This document shows positions 1 to 8,857 of a stretch of DNA of 30,275 bases, one piece after another. This DNA is from Cephalothrix simula. Its lineage: Eukaryota; Nemertea; Palaeonemertea; Archinemertea; Cephalotrichidae. The notes beneath the pieces were generated by a model that was given only the letters and a program-made list of their open reading frames with translations, was not told the origin of the DNA and searched no databases. The stretch covers positions 1 to 30,275 of the forward strand of contig JAXIUW010111115.1 of the NCBI GenBank assembly GCA_035591015.1, written 5' to 3'. A program made the translations under genes and the position numbers. Within the stretch, counting starts at the first letter, position 1. Each line of letters opens with the position of its first letter.

Positions 1-512
1 CTAGCGGTTATCAATCATAAATGCTCGCTTGCAACATCCTAAACGGCCAGCATTACCGTATATAAGCCTCGCTCGCTATGCATATGCTTTCAACTCCTCT
101 TCAAGATGAAGAAGTTCACGCCTCGTTCACTGTGCATAGAATATTGGTCAAGCAACGGTGTCAAGTCAACTAATCAGTGATTACTACCCATGCCATGCCT
201 GCGATAACACGCCGACTATGGCACGCCTACCCTGCCATCACGCACCCATTCTGATACATCTACCACGCTATCTACGCAGAAAGCCACTAAAGACGGACTA
301 TTGCTCTATATGTTTGTTTATGGCACTAACCTAAAGTTGATTAAATAGTAGAAGCAGTATTTAATAGAGGCTTAGACCAGCCAAAATTCTACTATGTAAT
401 ATAGGTTGTGTATTTAAGTGCTAATGTTTAGCTACGTAAGCCCCTTATTTTAAGCTGCTATACACTTAATTCTAGCAGTCAGTCTAGCATTGACTATTAA
501 TTTCAGACTAAC
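1..512. other. Intergenic stretch with no recognised gene
   Basis: I see no credible reading frame here on either strand, and no RNA gene. One imperfect direct repeat is visible: 66-84 and 120-138 share 16 of 19 bases (GCCTCG.TC.CT.TGCATA), 54 bases apart. The C-rich part at 180-250 could be old decayed coding sequence, but no family is recognisable. Confidence 0.5.
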
Positions 513-734
513 TTATTCTATCCCTTCCACTTCTTCCACTTCTTTTATTTCTTTTACCTCGTTTACTTCTTCTATCTCTTCTATTTCTAGCTTGGTAAAG
601 AAGTACTTAAAGTTCCAATAAAAGTAGTAAGGTAAGGCAATTCCCAGTGTTAGCACAGAGAGTATTAACAAAAGTAGTGAGATAAGAAAGTGCTCTATAA
701 AATGGCCTTTGAATATAATTCGGCTGCGTCTCAT
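513..734 (-). CDS. Small membrane protein with charged repeat tail
   Basis: Unrecognised 73-residue protein. Residues 1-12 are basic, residues about 14-44 are strongly hydrophobic (one long or two short membrane segments, with a LTLGIALPYYFYW stretch resembling the membrane turns of DUF898-type proteins). From about residue 49 to the end the chain is a low-complexity acidic tail of E-E/K-I/V triplets. The tail is encoded by a degenerate 9-base tandem repeat at 516-590, so its length could vary by slippage. The ATG has only a weak ribosome site. It lies downstream of the aldolase on the same strand with a 62-base gap, so it could be the last gene of that transcript. Membrane location is clear; function is unknown. 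Confidence 0.5.
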   Translation of the reverse strand: MRRSRIIFKGHFIEHFLISLLLLILSVLTLGIALPYYFYWNFKYFFTKLEIEEIEEVNEVKEIKEVEEVEGIE

Positions 735-796
735 ATTATTCTTGTATTAATAGTTTGTGGTTACAGCTTGTAGCTGGCTCATTAATGCGTAGATTG

Positions 797-1558
797 CTAC
801 TCAGGTAAAAAATCAACCACTGGTTTGATTATCTGGTTCATCCCCCACACCATTGCGTGAATATCTGTAGATAGAGTTACCATATCAAACCCCTTTTGGG
901 CCATGTCTAAGGCATATTCAGTACTGGCCGTTTGAATGCCAACAAATATCTTATGCTCTTTGGACTTACTCAGAATATAATCAATAAGCTCTACAACAAA
1001 AGGTTCTCGGCGATCAAGGCCGGGCTGCAAACCATGCGATATTGATAAATCATTCGGTCCGATATACAGGCCGTTGATGCCCTCGGTTGAGGCTATAGCA
1101 TCAATATTATCAACAGCTTGCTTAGTTTCAATCATAGCGAAACCTAACACCTCTGCATTGGCTTTGCTGTTATAGTCTGCGTATATTTCGCTGCTTCTTG
1201 CTGGAGCATTGCTACGAATACCCTGCGGTGGATAGCGTAAAGCGAGGGCAAATTCTTCAGCAATTGATTTATCATTGACCATAGGGCAGATTATGCCTAA
1301 GGCACCGGCATCAAGTGCTGAGGCAACATATTCTTCACGATTAGCAGCAATGCGCACCATAGGCGTTACACCGCTGCCCCGCATGCCATACAATCCATTC
1401 AGCATATGATTATGATTTTGCAAGCCATGTTGCATATCTATGGTCAGGCTATGAAACCCCATCTTACTAAGAATTTCAGTCTTGAGTACAGTAGCCTCTG
1501 ACAGCCAACCATTCAGAACAGTTTTGCCGCTGTTCATTCTCTTCAAAATTGTATTCAT
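797..1558 (-). CDS. HpcH/HpaI-family class II aldolase
   Basis: 253 residues, full length for the HpcH/HpaI aldolase/citrate lyase family, cytoplasmic metal-dependent enzymes that cleave 2-keto-3-deoxy acids into pyruvate (or a related oxoacid) and an aldehyde. Visible signatures: the loop DMQHG near residue 42 carrying the probable catalytic His, the barrel strand PMVRI, GALGIICPMV near residue 85, the arginine-bearing YPPQGIRS loop, and the metal ligands Glu in MIETKQA and Asp in GPNDLS. The start is supported by GGAGG ten bases before the ATG. It is the last enzyme of the catabolic block and follows the lactonase by 194 bases. Lactonase then aldolase suggests a sugar-acid type substrate, but the exact substrate cannot be read from sequence. 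Family call is firm; specificity is not. Confidence 0.9.
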   Translation of the reverse strand: MNTILKRMNSGKTVLNGWLSEATVLKTEILSKMGFHSLTIDMQHGLQNHNHMLNGLYGMRGSGVTPMVRIAANREEYVASALDAGALGIICPMVNDKSIAEEFALALRYPPQGIRSNAPARSSEIYADYNSKANAEVLGFAMIETKQAVDNIDAIASTEGINGLYIGPNDLSISHGLQPGLDRREPFVVELIDYILSKSKEHKIFVGIQTASTEYALDMAQKGFDMVTLSTDIHAMVWGMNQIIKPVVDFLPE

Positions 1559-1752
1559 CTGGGTTAAACCTCCGTCTATGATGTATGTTTATCCGTTAAT
1601 ACTAGGCTCTTTGCAAGCCAAACATGCAGCCAGCAAAACCACCTCATCAAGTTAGTTCGCTGTTTTATGTTGTTCAAAATTAACACTAACTCTATTAGTT
1701 CTTATTGATAGATAGACTACTCCTCAAGGGCTGGCTATATTAAGTTTAGGTC

Positions 1753-2640
1753 TTAAGCTAGCTTAGCGTCGTTAAAGCGAGCTACAGGCACGCCCGCAAC
1801 ATTAGCACGTAAGGCTATTACAGAGCCTGACAGCGGATATTTCGCAAAATCATCTTCGCTAACTCGGTATGATAGCGAAGTTACATAAATCGTTTGCATG
1901 TCTTCACCGCCAAAGCAGAGCATGGTAGGGTGTTGAAAAGGCAGCCTTATTTGCTGGTCTAGTTCACCCCGAGCAGTGTAACGATTAAGATAGCCAGAGC
2001 TGACTCCTGCGCTCCAGTAGCCGCCTTCTATATCAGTGGCAGCACCATCAGGATGACCTATTTCAGCACTAGGTTGGGCAAAAATACGCTCATTATTCAT
2101 TCTTGTTTGCCTCCAAATGTAGTTAGATGCCCAAATAGCCGGCCAACGTGTGCAAGCATGATACATTATAGTGCCGTCAGCATTCCAGGCTAGGCCATTA
2201 GAGACCATAAAGCCTTCTTTAAGCAAGGCGCAATTGCCGCTGGCATCAATGGCGTAGAGTTTGCCAATATTGCCGGTAAAGGTTTCATCTAAAGTGCCAA
2301 CTATAAAGCGACCATCTGGAGCAACTTTGCCATCATTAAGGCGAGTATTAGGATAGGGTTCGCCGGGCGGGGTTAAAAACTTTTCAGTGCTACCATTACG
2401 AGGATCTAAGAAATAGAGACCGCTACGGAGAGCAATCAGTAGGCGTCCACTTTCACAAAGTCCTAACGAGCCTACCGTTTCAGAAAACTTCCACTGCTGA
2501 TGCTGCTGGGTTAGCTCATTGTAGGCGTAAATAGCAAAGCTGTTGATATCTACCCAATATAAAACCTGTTGGCGGCTATCCCACAGCGGTGATTCGCCCA
2601 GCAAATGGCGGTGATTATGGATAATTCTAAAATCTTGCAT
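1753..2640 (-). CDS. SMP-30/gluconolactonase family lactonase
   Basis: 295 residues, normal for the SMP-30/LRE six-bladed propeller family, which hydrolyses aldonolactones using one divalent metal. The metal ligands can be placed: Glu in GESPLWD near residue 16, Asn in NDGKVAPDGRFIVGT near residue 103, Asn in NGLAWNADGT near residue 148, and Asp in HPDGAATD near residue 197. The GGYWSAGVSSG strand after the last motif is also typical. No signal peptide, so a cytoplasmic enzyme is expected. The gap to the alcohol dehydrogenase upstream is 127 bases and holds a 6-bp hairpin (2717-2733) without a following T run, so a separate promoter or partial attenuation is possible. Substrate is unknown. 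Confidence 0.9.
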   Translation of the reverse strand: MQDFRIIHNHRHLLGESPLWDSRQQVLYWVDINSFAIYAYNELTQQHQQWKFSETVGSLGLCESGRLLIALRSGLYFLDPRNGSTEKFLTPPGEPYPNTRLNDGKVAPDGRFIVGTLDETFTGNIGKLYAIDASGNCALLKEGFMVSNGLAWNADGTIMYHACTRWPAIWASNYIWRQTRMNNERIFAQPSAEIGHPDGAATDIEGGYWSAGVSSGYLNRYTARGELDQQIRLPFQHPTMLCFGGEDMQTIYVTSLSYRVSEDDFAKYPLSGSVIALRANVAGVPVARFNDAKLA

Positions 2641-2767
2641 TAAGCTGTTATTAGTTTGCTGATGGCATTAGTTTGCGGTTGATAAAGGTAATTGCTCAAC
2701 CCCGGTTTAGTTTTTGGGGCTGTCGTCCAGCCCAGCCTTGCGATTAGTTATAGTAGCACTCTGAAGT

Positions 2768-3913
2768 CTAAAGACAGGCCTTGAATAGCTCAAGGGTATT
2801 ATCATGATTCATTTCTAGTGGGTTACTGGCTGTAGAGGGGTCATCTAAGGCCATTTGCGTTAGTTGCTCTAAGTTGGGGTCATTTACGCCAAGCTCAGTC
2901 AACGTGCGTGGAATGTTAAGCCGGTGGTTTTGCTGGGTCACGTATTCATAGAAGCCATCAAAGCCGCCCTTTATATCTAAGTAGCCGGCTAATCTATTGA
3001 TACTGCTTTCAATTTTAGAGCGATTGAATTTTAACACATGGGGCATGACAACGGCATTGGTTGTGCCATGATGAGCATGATACAGTGCTCCAATAGGATG
3101 ACTAAGCGAATGAATAGCACCTAAACCCTTCTGAAAAGCGGTTGAACCGCAAATAGCCGCCGTCATCATGTTGGCTCGGGCTTCTAGATCAGTGCCATCG
3201 GCGTAGGCACGTGGTAGATATTCTTTAACCAAGCGCAATCCTTCTACGGCCACTCCATGACTAAGTGGATGATAGTTTGGCGAACAATAGGCCTCAAGGC
3301 AGTGAGCAAAGGCATCTAAACCTGTTCCGGCAGTAATTGATTTGGGCATGCTCACGGTTAGCTGAGGGTCACAGATGACTATGGAGGGCATTAACTGCGG
3401 ATGAAAAATTATCGTTTTGGTGAGGCTCTCAGTATTGGTGATTACTGCTCCACGCCCTGTCTCTGAGCCTGTTCCAGCAGTGGTTGGTACGGCAATGATC
3501 TTGTGGATGGCTGATGCATCGGCACGCTGCCACCAATCGTCAATATCTTCAAAATCCCATATGGGGCGGGTTTGCCCAATCATAAAGGCCAGCAGCTTGC
3601 CTAAATCTAAGGCTGAACCACCACCAAAAGCAATAGAGCCATCACAGCCACGCTCTTTGTAGGCAGCCAAGCCCACGCTAAGATTGTGTTGAGTAGGGTT
3701 GGGGTCAATGTCAGCAAATAGAGTAGCCTCTAACCCAGATTGTTTCAGGTTAGCTAGGGTAGATTTGACCATATCAGTGCTGGCCAAACCACGATCAGTT
3801 ACCAGCAGCGGCCGCTTGATATTTAGGTCTTGGCAGGCTTGGGCAAGCTCATTGATGCGGCCTTGACCAAAACGAATTGCAGTTGGATAAGACCAGTTAG
3901 CAAATAATTTCAT
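2768..3913 (-). CDS. Iron-containing (group III) alcohol dehydrogenase
   Basis: 381 residues, full length for the Fe-ADH family (NAD-dependent oxidation of alcohols or reduction of aldehydes in the cytoplasm). N-terminal half: the cofactor glycine motif GGGSALDLGK near residue 98 and PTTAGTGSE near residue 143. C-terminal half: the metal site, with Asp and His in GLDAFAHCLEAY near residue 200, His in SLSHPIGA near residue 269, and the Gly-His-rich YHAHHGTTNAVVMPHV near residue 280. The start lies 7 bases after the aldehyde dehydrogenase stop, so both sit on one message. Together they could carry an alcohol through aldehyde to acid. Confidence 0.92.
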   Translation of the reverse strand: MKLFANWSYPTAIRFGQGRINELAQACQDLNIKRPLLVTDRGLASTDMVKSTLANLKQSGLEATLFADIDPNPTQHNLSVGLAAYKERGCDGSIAFGGGSALDLGKLLAFMIGQTRPIWDFEDIDDWWQRADASAIHKIIAVPTTAGTGSETGRGAVITNTESLTKTIIFHPQLMPSIVICDPQLTVSMPKSITAGTGLDAFAHCLEAYCSPNYHPLSHGVAVEGLRLVKEYLPRAYADGTDLEARANMMTAAICGSTAFQKGLGAIHSLSHPIGALYHAHHGTTNAVVMPHVLKFNRSKIESSINRLAGYLDIKGGFDGFYEYVTQQNHRLNIPRTLTELGVNDPNLEQLTQMALDDPSTASNPLEMNHDNTLELFKACL

Positions 3914-3920
3914 TATACAC

Positions 3921-5312
3921 CTACTGTTTTTTTAGATGATAAGACTTAGGTTTGGTTAAGCTATGATAGCCAAGCACCGATAGCGATGTTCCGTTACCGG
4001 TATCTTTGCAGCCCGTCCAACATAAAAATGGATCAAGGTAGTCACAGCGGTTCATAAATACTGTGCCGGTTTCAATTTGCGCTCCTAGCTGCGCTGCTCT
4101 TTCTGCATCATTTGTCCAGATTGATGCCGTCAACCCATACAGGCTATCATTCATAAGTTGCACGGCTTCGGCATCGCTATTTACCGACATAATTCCGACT
4201 ACGGGACCAAAGTTTTCTTCACGCATCAAGGGCATCTCATGATTAACATTGGTTAACACCTGTGGACTAAGATATGCTCCGCCATCATCCGCAGCAAATT
4301 TTTTGATATGCGCAGTAGCTCCACGAGACACGGCGTCTTCAATCTGCTGACGAACTTCAGCGGCAAACCTAGCACTAGCCATGGGTCCCAAGGTGGTTTC
4401 TTTGTCAAGGGGATTATCTAACTTATATTTATTAACCAAACCCACTGCACGGTCTACGAACTCATCAAAAATATTTTTGTGAACATAAATGCGCTCAATG
4501 CCGCAGCAACATTGCCCAGAATTGTACATAGCACCATCAATTACAGTGTCTACCGCCTTATCAAGGTTAGCATCTTCGCAAATATAGGCAGGGTCTTTGC
4601 CACCCAGTTCTGTGCCTACCGTTACAAAAGTACCAGCCGCAGAACGTTCAATAGACGCTCCACCATTAACCGAACCAACAAAGTTAATAAAATCAAATTG
4701 ATGGTCGGCAATTAGCTTATCAATGGTGTCATGCGTTACGAGCAGGTTTTGGAATACTGCTTTGGGAATACCCACCTCATGAAAAGCCTGCTGAAAGTGT
4801 TCGCCCGCCAACATAGTTTGTGTAGCTGACTTTAAGAACACCGCATTGCCGGCAATCAGAGCCGGTACAATTGTATTAATGGCTGTCATATAAGGATAAT
4901 TCCAAGGCGCAATGGCCAAGACTATTCCGCGAGGCTCACGCTCTATTTTGCGCAGAAATAGTGGACTATCTTCAATAATCAGTGCTTCTAGTGCGCTTTC
5001 AGCCAAACTGAGCATAGCTGTGCTACGCTCTTTAACTCCGCCAAACTCACCGCCATAACGGACTGGCCGCCCCATCTGATGAGCTAAATCAATTGCCGTT
5101 CCTTGCGGATTTTTACAAAGCTCAGCCACGGCTTTTTTAACCAAGGTCATGCGCTCTTCTAGCGGTCTATTGCGCCAGTCACGCTGAGCAAGCCGGCTTT
5201 GCTTAATCAGATTTTGCACATGATCAAGCTCCATAGCCTGCCGAACGGCGTAAATGCGACCATCAATTGGTGATATGCAGCGCAGTTCTTGGGATGAAGG
5301 TTTTTTGCTCAT
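3921..5312 (-). CDS. NAD(P)-dependent aldehyde dehydrogenase
   Basis: 463 residues, a compact member of the aldehyde dehydrogenase superfamily, oxidising an aldehyde to its acid in the cytoplasm. Motifs in order: the dinucleotide-binding APWNYPYMTAINTI near residue 136, the GNAVFLKSA strand, the catalytic Glu in TVGTELGGKDPAYI near residue 240, the catalytic Cys within NSGQCCCGIERIY near residue 272, and EENFGPVVGIM near residue 370. Its ATG is separated by one base from the stop of the glutamine-synthetase-like gene, which implies translational coupling. That context favours an aldehyde made from a gamma-glutamylated amine or amino-alcohol, though succinate-semialdehyde-like substrates are possible. 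Confidence 0.93.
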   Translation of the reverse strand: MSKKPSSQELRCISPIDGRIYAVRQAMELDHVQNLIKQSRLAQRDWRNRPLEERMTLVKKAVAELCKNPQGTAIDLAHQMGRPVRYGGEFGGVKERSTAMLSLAESALEALIIEDSPLFLRKIEREPRGIVLAIAPWNYPYMTAINTIVPALIAGNAVFLKSATQTMLAGEHFQQAFHEVGIPKAVFQNLLVTHDTIDKLIADHQFDFINFVGSVNGGASIERSAAGTFVTVGTELGGKDPAYICEDANLDKAVDTVIDGAMYNSGQCCCGIERIYVHKNIFDEFVDRAVGLVNKYKLDNPLDKETTLGPMASARFAAEVRQQIEDAVSRGATAHIKKFAADDGGAYLSPQVLTNVNHEMPLMREENFGPVVGIMSVNSDAEAVQLMNDSLYGLTASIWTNDAERAAQLGAQIETGTVFMNRCDYLDPFLCWTGCKDTGNGTSLSVLGYHSLTKPKSYHLKKQ

Positions 5313-5313
5313 G

Positions 5314-6681
5314 TTAGGCTCTTTCTAATCCTCGGACAATTTCATAGTCAGTTACGGCGTTATTAAAGTCTTCTAGTTCCCATTCAGCGGCACGATAGTA
5401 ATGCTCAATCACCGCATCACCCATGGCTTCACGGAGCATTGCCGAGCTTTTAAGTAGCTGGGCAGCATCTAGCAAGGTGGTCGGAATACGTTTATAGTCG
5501 CCTTCCTGATAGGCATCGCCAATTTGTTCTGGCTCTAGCGACAATTTATCTTCTATGCCCTTTAGACCGGCGGCCAACTGAGCGGCCATAGCCAAATACG
5601 GATTAATGTCTGAACCGGGAATACGACATTCTATACGCACTCCCGTTGTGCCTTGCCCGCAAATTCGAAAGCCCGCTGTACGGTTATCGCTTGACCAACA
5701 GGCATGCACCGGCGCAAAAGTATTCTTTTGAAAACGCTTGTAACTATTGATGTATGGTGCCATAAAGTAAGCATATTCAGGCAAATACTTAGTTAGGCCA
5801 GCTAAGTAATGGCGCATAACTGTTGACATACTTTTGTTGTCTTTTTCAGCATAAAAAACGCTGTTGCCGTTAGTGTCCCATAATGATTGATGAATATGGG
5901 CAGCACTACCTGCCTTAGAGCTATTCCACTTAGCTAGAAAACTTGCTGTGTAGCCCTTTTGCCAAGCAATTTCTTTGGTGGCATGTTTAGCCAAAACATG
6001 ATTATCAGCAGCATTGAGCGCATCAGAATACAGAACATTTAGCTCGCCTTGGCCACCTTCAGCCTCACCCTTAGTGCTTTCTACGGCAATTCCAGCACCG
6101 ACCAATCCATTCCGCAGTGGTTGCATGACTAGCTCTTCTTTAGTGGTTTGGAAGATGTGATAGTCTTCGTTGTAGCCCGAAATTGGACTAAGACTATGAT
6201 AATTATCTTTGCGGATAGCATCAGCAGTACCTTCAAATAAAAAGAACTCTAATTCGGTACTCATCATGGCCTGATAGCCGTGCTGGGCAAGACGCCTGAT
6301 TTGTTGCTTAAGTATTTCACGTGGCGCATGAGGCACTGCTTGATGAGTGGCGTGGTCTTCAGTATCGCAAAGCACAAAGGCGGTCTTATCAAGCCACGGT
6401 AAACACCTTAGTGTGCTCATATCGGGCTTCATGGTGTAGTCGCCATAACCTCCCGACCAGCTTGATGCCGCATAGCCAGTTACGGTAATCATGTTCATGT
6501 CTGTAGCCAGCAAGTAGTTGCAACAATGCGTCTCTTTGTGCGCCTTCTCTAAAAAATTACTAACATGAAAACGCTTGCCCATTAGTCGCCCTTGCATATC
6601 GACAATGGCCATAATTACGGTATCAATAAGCCCATCATGGGCAAGGTCTTTTAGGCGTTCAAGCGATAATTGATTACTCAT
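5314..6681 (-). CDS. Glutamine-synthetase-family gamma-glutamyl-amine ligase
   Basis: 455 residues with the glutamine synthetase fold: TELEFFLF (metal-binding glutamates) near residue 142, GEAEGGQGELNV near residue 206, the ATP/metal helix SAAHIHQSLWD near residue 258, the ammonia/glutamate-site region NTFAPVHACWSSDNRTAGFR near residue 320, and RIECRIPGSDINPYLAMAAQ near residue 350. It lacks the adenylylation-site context of canonical GlnA and has the shorter form typical of PuuA/IpuC-like ligases, which join glutamate to an amine using ATP. The coupled aldehyde dehydrogenase (one-base gap) and nearby N-formylglutamate amidohydrolase fit such a pathway. A GAGAGG ribosome site precedes the ATG by about 8 bases. 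The A+T-rich 154-base gap upstream could hold a promoter. The amine substrate cannot be deduced. Confidence 0.88.
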   Translation of the reverse strand: MSNQLSLERLKDLAHDGLIDTVIMAIVDMQGRLMGKRFHVSNFLEKAHKETHCCNYLLATDMNMITVTGYAASSWSGGYGDYTMKPDMSTLRCLPWLDKTAFVLCDTEDHATHQAVPHAPREILKQQIRRLAQHGYQAMMSTELEFFLFEGTADAIRKDNYHSLSPISGYNEDYHIFQTTKEELVMQPLRNGLVGAGIAVESTKGEAEGGQGELNVLYSDALNAADNHVLAKHATKEIAWQKGYTASFLAKWNSSKAGSAAHIHQSLWDTNGNSVFYAEKDNKSMSTVMRHYLAGLTKYLPEYAYFMAPYINSYKRFQKNTFAPVHACWSSDNRTAGFRICGQGTTGVRIECRIPGSDINPYLAMAAQLAAGLKGIEDKLSLEPEQIGDAYQEGDYKRIPTTLLDAAQLLKSSAMLREAMGDAVIEHYYRAAEWELEDFNNAVTDYEIVRGLERA

Positions 6682-6835
6682 AAATCATGCCTCTCTGAAT
6701 AAAAATCACTATTAATTCAAATAAATTAAGTGCTTACGCATTTTACAAATGTTTGATCTAGGTGCATACTACACTATCCACAGGCTAATTGCATAGAACA
6801 ATAAATAATTACTTCGGCATCTTTAAGCAGTTTTT

Positions 6836-7570
6836 TTAGGCCTTGGATGCAGTTATCCACTGGCATAGTGTTTCAGCCATGTGGTTTTGGTGGGCGGTGG
6901 TTTGTAGAAGATCATTGCGGATTTCAATCATAACATTAGCGATATTATTCTGAATACCGTGTTTGACGAGGGTATGAGTAACGCCATCTACAGGAGCATA
7001 GGGCTGATTGCGGCGCACATCAAGGTTAGTATTCTGATCTGCCACATTAAGCATGGCATCAGCTAGGCGTTGGTCAGCATCATGCAAGATTCCTACTTGT
7101 ACAGCTCTGGGCTGGCCATTGTAGATGGGGGTAAAGCTATGAATGGTTATGAGCGCCTTGCCTTGCCTCAAGACTACTTCGTCCAAGGCTTGGACAAAGG
7201 GTTTATAAATCTGGTTGATGCGTTGATTTTTCTGCTCAGCACTAAGCCTGCTATTACCCGGAATAGCATAAACTTCGCTGCGCTTAGGCATGGCATCAGC
7301 CGCCGAAGGTTCACGATTGCAATCATAAAGTAGGCGTGACAGTGTTGCCGCAACCAAGGGCGCATCTAGTAGTTTACTAAGCTGCAAGGCCACACCAAGT
7401 GCGCCAATATCCCAAGCAATATGACTGGCTTGCGCTTCTACACTAAGGCCTAGTCCATCACAAAAGTCGGGCATAAAGTTTGAGGCATGTTCGCAGCACA
7501 AAACTATGCCTGAAGTGCCCGCCACATTATGCACCTTGAATGGGATGGGATATTCAGGATTAGGCTTCAT
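6836..7570 (-). CDS. N-formylglutamate amidohydrolase family protein
   Basis: 244 residues, full length for the family that removes formyl or related acyl groups from glutamate in a zinc-dependent way. Signatures: CEHASN near residue 26, HIAWDIGALGVA near residue 50, SRLLYDCNREPSAADAM near residue 77, the His of LITIHSFTP near residue 140, and the late NVMIEIRNDLL near residue 215. In histidine degradation this enzyme (HutG type) follows HutF, but no hut gene is nearby. Here it precedes a gamma-glutamyl ligase, so I infer it may act on a gamma-glutamyl or N-acyl-glutamate intermediate instead. The gap to the ligase gene is 154 bases. The start is a plain ATG with a weak ribosome site. Confidence 0.88.
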   Translation of the reverse strand: MKPNPEYPIPFKVHNVAGTSGIVLCCEHASNFMPDFCDGLGLSVEAQASHIAWDIGALGVALQLSKLLDAPLVAATLSRLLYDCNREPSAADAMPKRSEVYAIPGNSRLSAEQKNQRINQIYKPFVQALDEVVLRQGKALITIHSFTPIYNGQPRAVQVGILHDADQRLADAMLNVADQNTNLDVRRNQPYAPVDGVTHTLVKHGIQNNIANVMIEIRNDLLQTTAHQNHMAETLCQWITASKA

Positions 7571-7795
7571 TAGTTTGTATTCAGTTTGTATCTACTTTGG
7601 CTGAATTTTGACCAATTTTGATTGGATTATTCCACGCGATGGCATGCAAGAGCTATTTGCCCCCGGTGTTGCCAGCGACAACGTTATAAAGCTACGGGGC
7701 GTATTATATCCTAATGTCAGATTTTGCATCAAATATTATACTATTAAAGCGACCCTTATTTATTATTCTTGGTTGGCTTTAAGGGCTACTGCAGA

Positions 7796-7823
7796 ATTAA
7801 CTTTTTAGCATTAACTTTTTAGA
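7796..7823. repeat. 14-base tandem duplication over an ADH stop codon
   Basis: ATTAACTTTTTAG occurs twice back to back (7796-7808 and 7810-7822), each in a 14-base unit differing only in the last base. The second copy contains the TAA stop of the zinc alcohol dehydrogenase (7811-7813). The first copy would supply another in-frame-like stop region just beyond it. This looks like a recent slippage duplication at the gene end. Confidence 0.8.
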
Positions 7824-8857
7824 GACTGCATGTCAATTACAAATCTATAACGAACATCAGCCTTAACTACTCGGTCAAAGGCGTTATTGATATCGTGCAT
7901 GCTGGTCATCTCTACCTCAGGCAAAATATTGTTGCTGGCGCAGAAATCAAGCATCTCTTGGGTTTCGGCCATGCCCCCAATCATTGAACCAGCAATAGAG
8001 CGTCTTCTTGACAATAACTGACCACCATCAACACCAGATATCGGCTCTACAGCACCAACCACTATCATTGTGCCATCTACGTCAAGCAGGTTTACATAGG
8101 GGCTAACATCATGGTTAGTTGGAATGGTATTAATCAGCAAGTCAAAGCCATTGGCGTGGTTGGTCATGTCTTGCTCTCGGCTTGATACAACTACCTTATG
8201 AGCACCCATCTTGAGGGCATCATTGCGCTTGGCTTCAGAGGCGGTAATTACAGCTACCTGCGCACCCATTGCTACGGCGAACTTTACTGCTAGATGGCCA
8301 AGCCCTCCCAAGCCTACAATACCAACACGCTTGCCCGGCCCTGCCTGCCAATGCCGTAAAGGAGAATAGGTAGTTATTCCCGCACAAAGCAACGGAGCCA
8401 CAGCCTTAGTATTTAAGGCCTCAGAGACTTTAAGCACAAATTTTTGATTAGTAACTATTTTTTCGCTATAGCCACCGTAGGTTACCGTTCCGGTTTGAGG
8501 CTCTGGCGAATTATAGGTAAACATTGGCCATTCAACGCAATACTGCTCTTGATGCTTAGAGCATGGCGTACATTTTTGGCATGAATCAACAATAACACCA
8601 ACTCCAACCAACTCGCCCTTAGTAAAAGATTTAACATTAGAGCCAGTCTCGGCCACACGTCCAACTATCTCATGCCCCGGCACAATGGGGTAAACCGTGT
8701 TTGGCCACTCGCTTCGTGCAGCATGAATATCTGAGTGACAAACACCGCAATATTCAATGTCTACTAGAACATCATCAGCACCCAGCACTCGCCGTGGTAT
8801 GTTGAGAGGCACCAGTTTATCAGTTGCTGAACGTGCTGCGTAAGCCTTAACTTCCAT
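7811..8857 (-). CDS. Zinc-dependent NAD(P) alcohol dehydrogenase, CAD/YahK type
   Basis: 348 residues from the chosen start. Medium-chain dehydrogenase of the cinnamyl-alcohol/YahK subgroup, a cytoplasmic aldehyde reductase or alcohol oxidase. Catalytic zinc ligands: Cys and His in CGVCHSD near residue 37 and PGHEIVGRV near residue 59; structural zinc cysteines in SCQKCTPCSKHQEQYC near residue 93. Rossmann glycines GIVGLGGLGHLAVKFA near residue 178. The frame extends 18 bases further to a TTG, but AGGAG lies 9 bases before the ATG at 8857, which decides the start. It stands alone, divergent from the acetoacetyl-CoA synthetase. The substrate is not determinable; these enzymes are usually broad aldehyde reductases. 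Confidence 0.9.
   Translation of the reverse strand: MEVKAYAARSATDKLVPLNIPRRVLGADDVLVDIEYCGVCHSDIHAARSEWPNTVYPIVPGHEIVGRVAETGSNVKSFTKGELVGVGVIVDSCQKCTPCSKHQEQYCVEWPMFTYNSPEPQTGTVTYGGYSEKIVTNQKFVLKVSEALNTKAVAPLLCAGITTYSPLRHWQAGPGKRVGIVGLGGLGHLAVKFAVAMGAQVAVITASEAKRNDALKMGAHKVVVSSREQDMTNHANGFDLLINTIPTNHDVSPYVNLLDVDGTMIVVGAVEPISGVDGGQLLSRRRSIAGSMIGGMAETQEMLDFCASNNILPEVEMTSMHDINNAFDRVVKADVRYRFVIDMQSLKS

Noticed and set aside
2717-2733. Rho-independent terminator between Fe-ADH and lactonase genes
   Set aside because: The 6-bp hairpin has A rather than T residues on the proper side for the minus strand.
7608-7808. 66-residue plus-strand frame between the amidohydrolase and zinc ADH
   Set aside because: Starts with TTG, no ribosome site, no recognisable motif, and composition unlike neighbouring genes.
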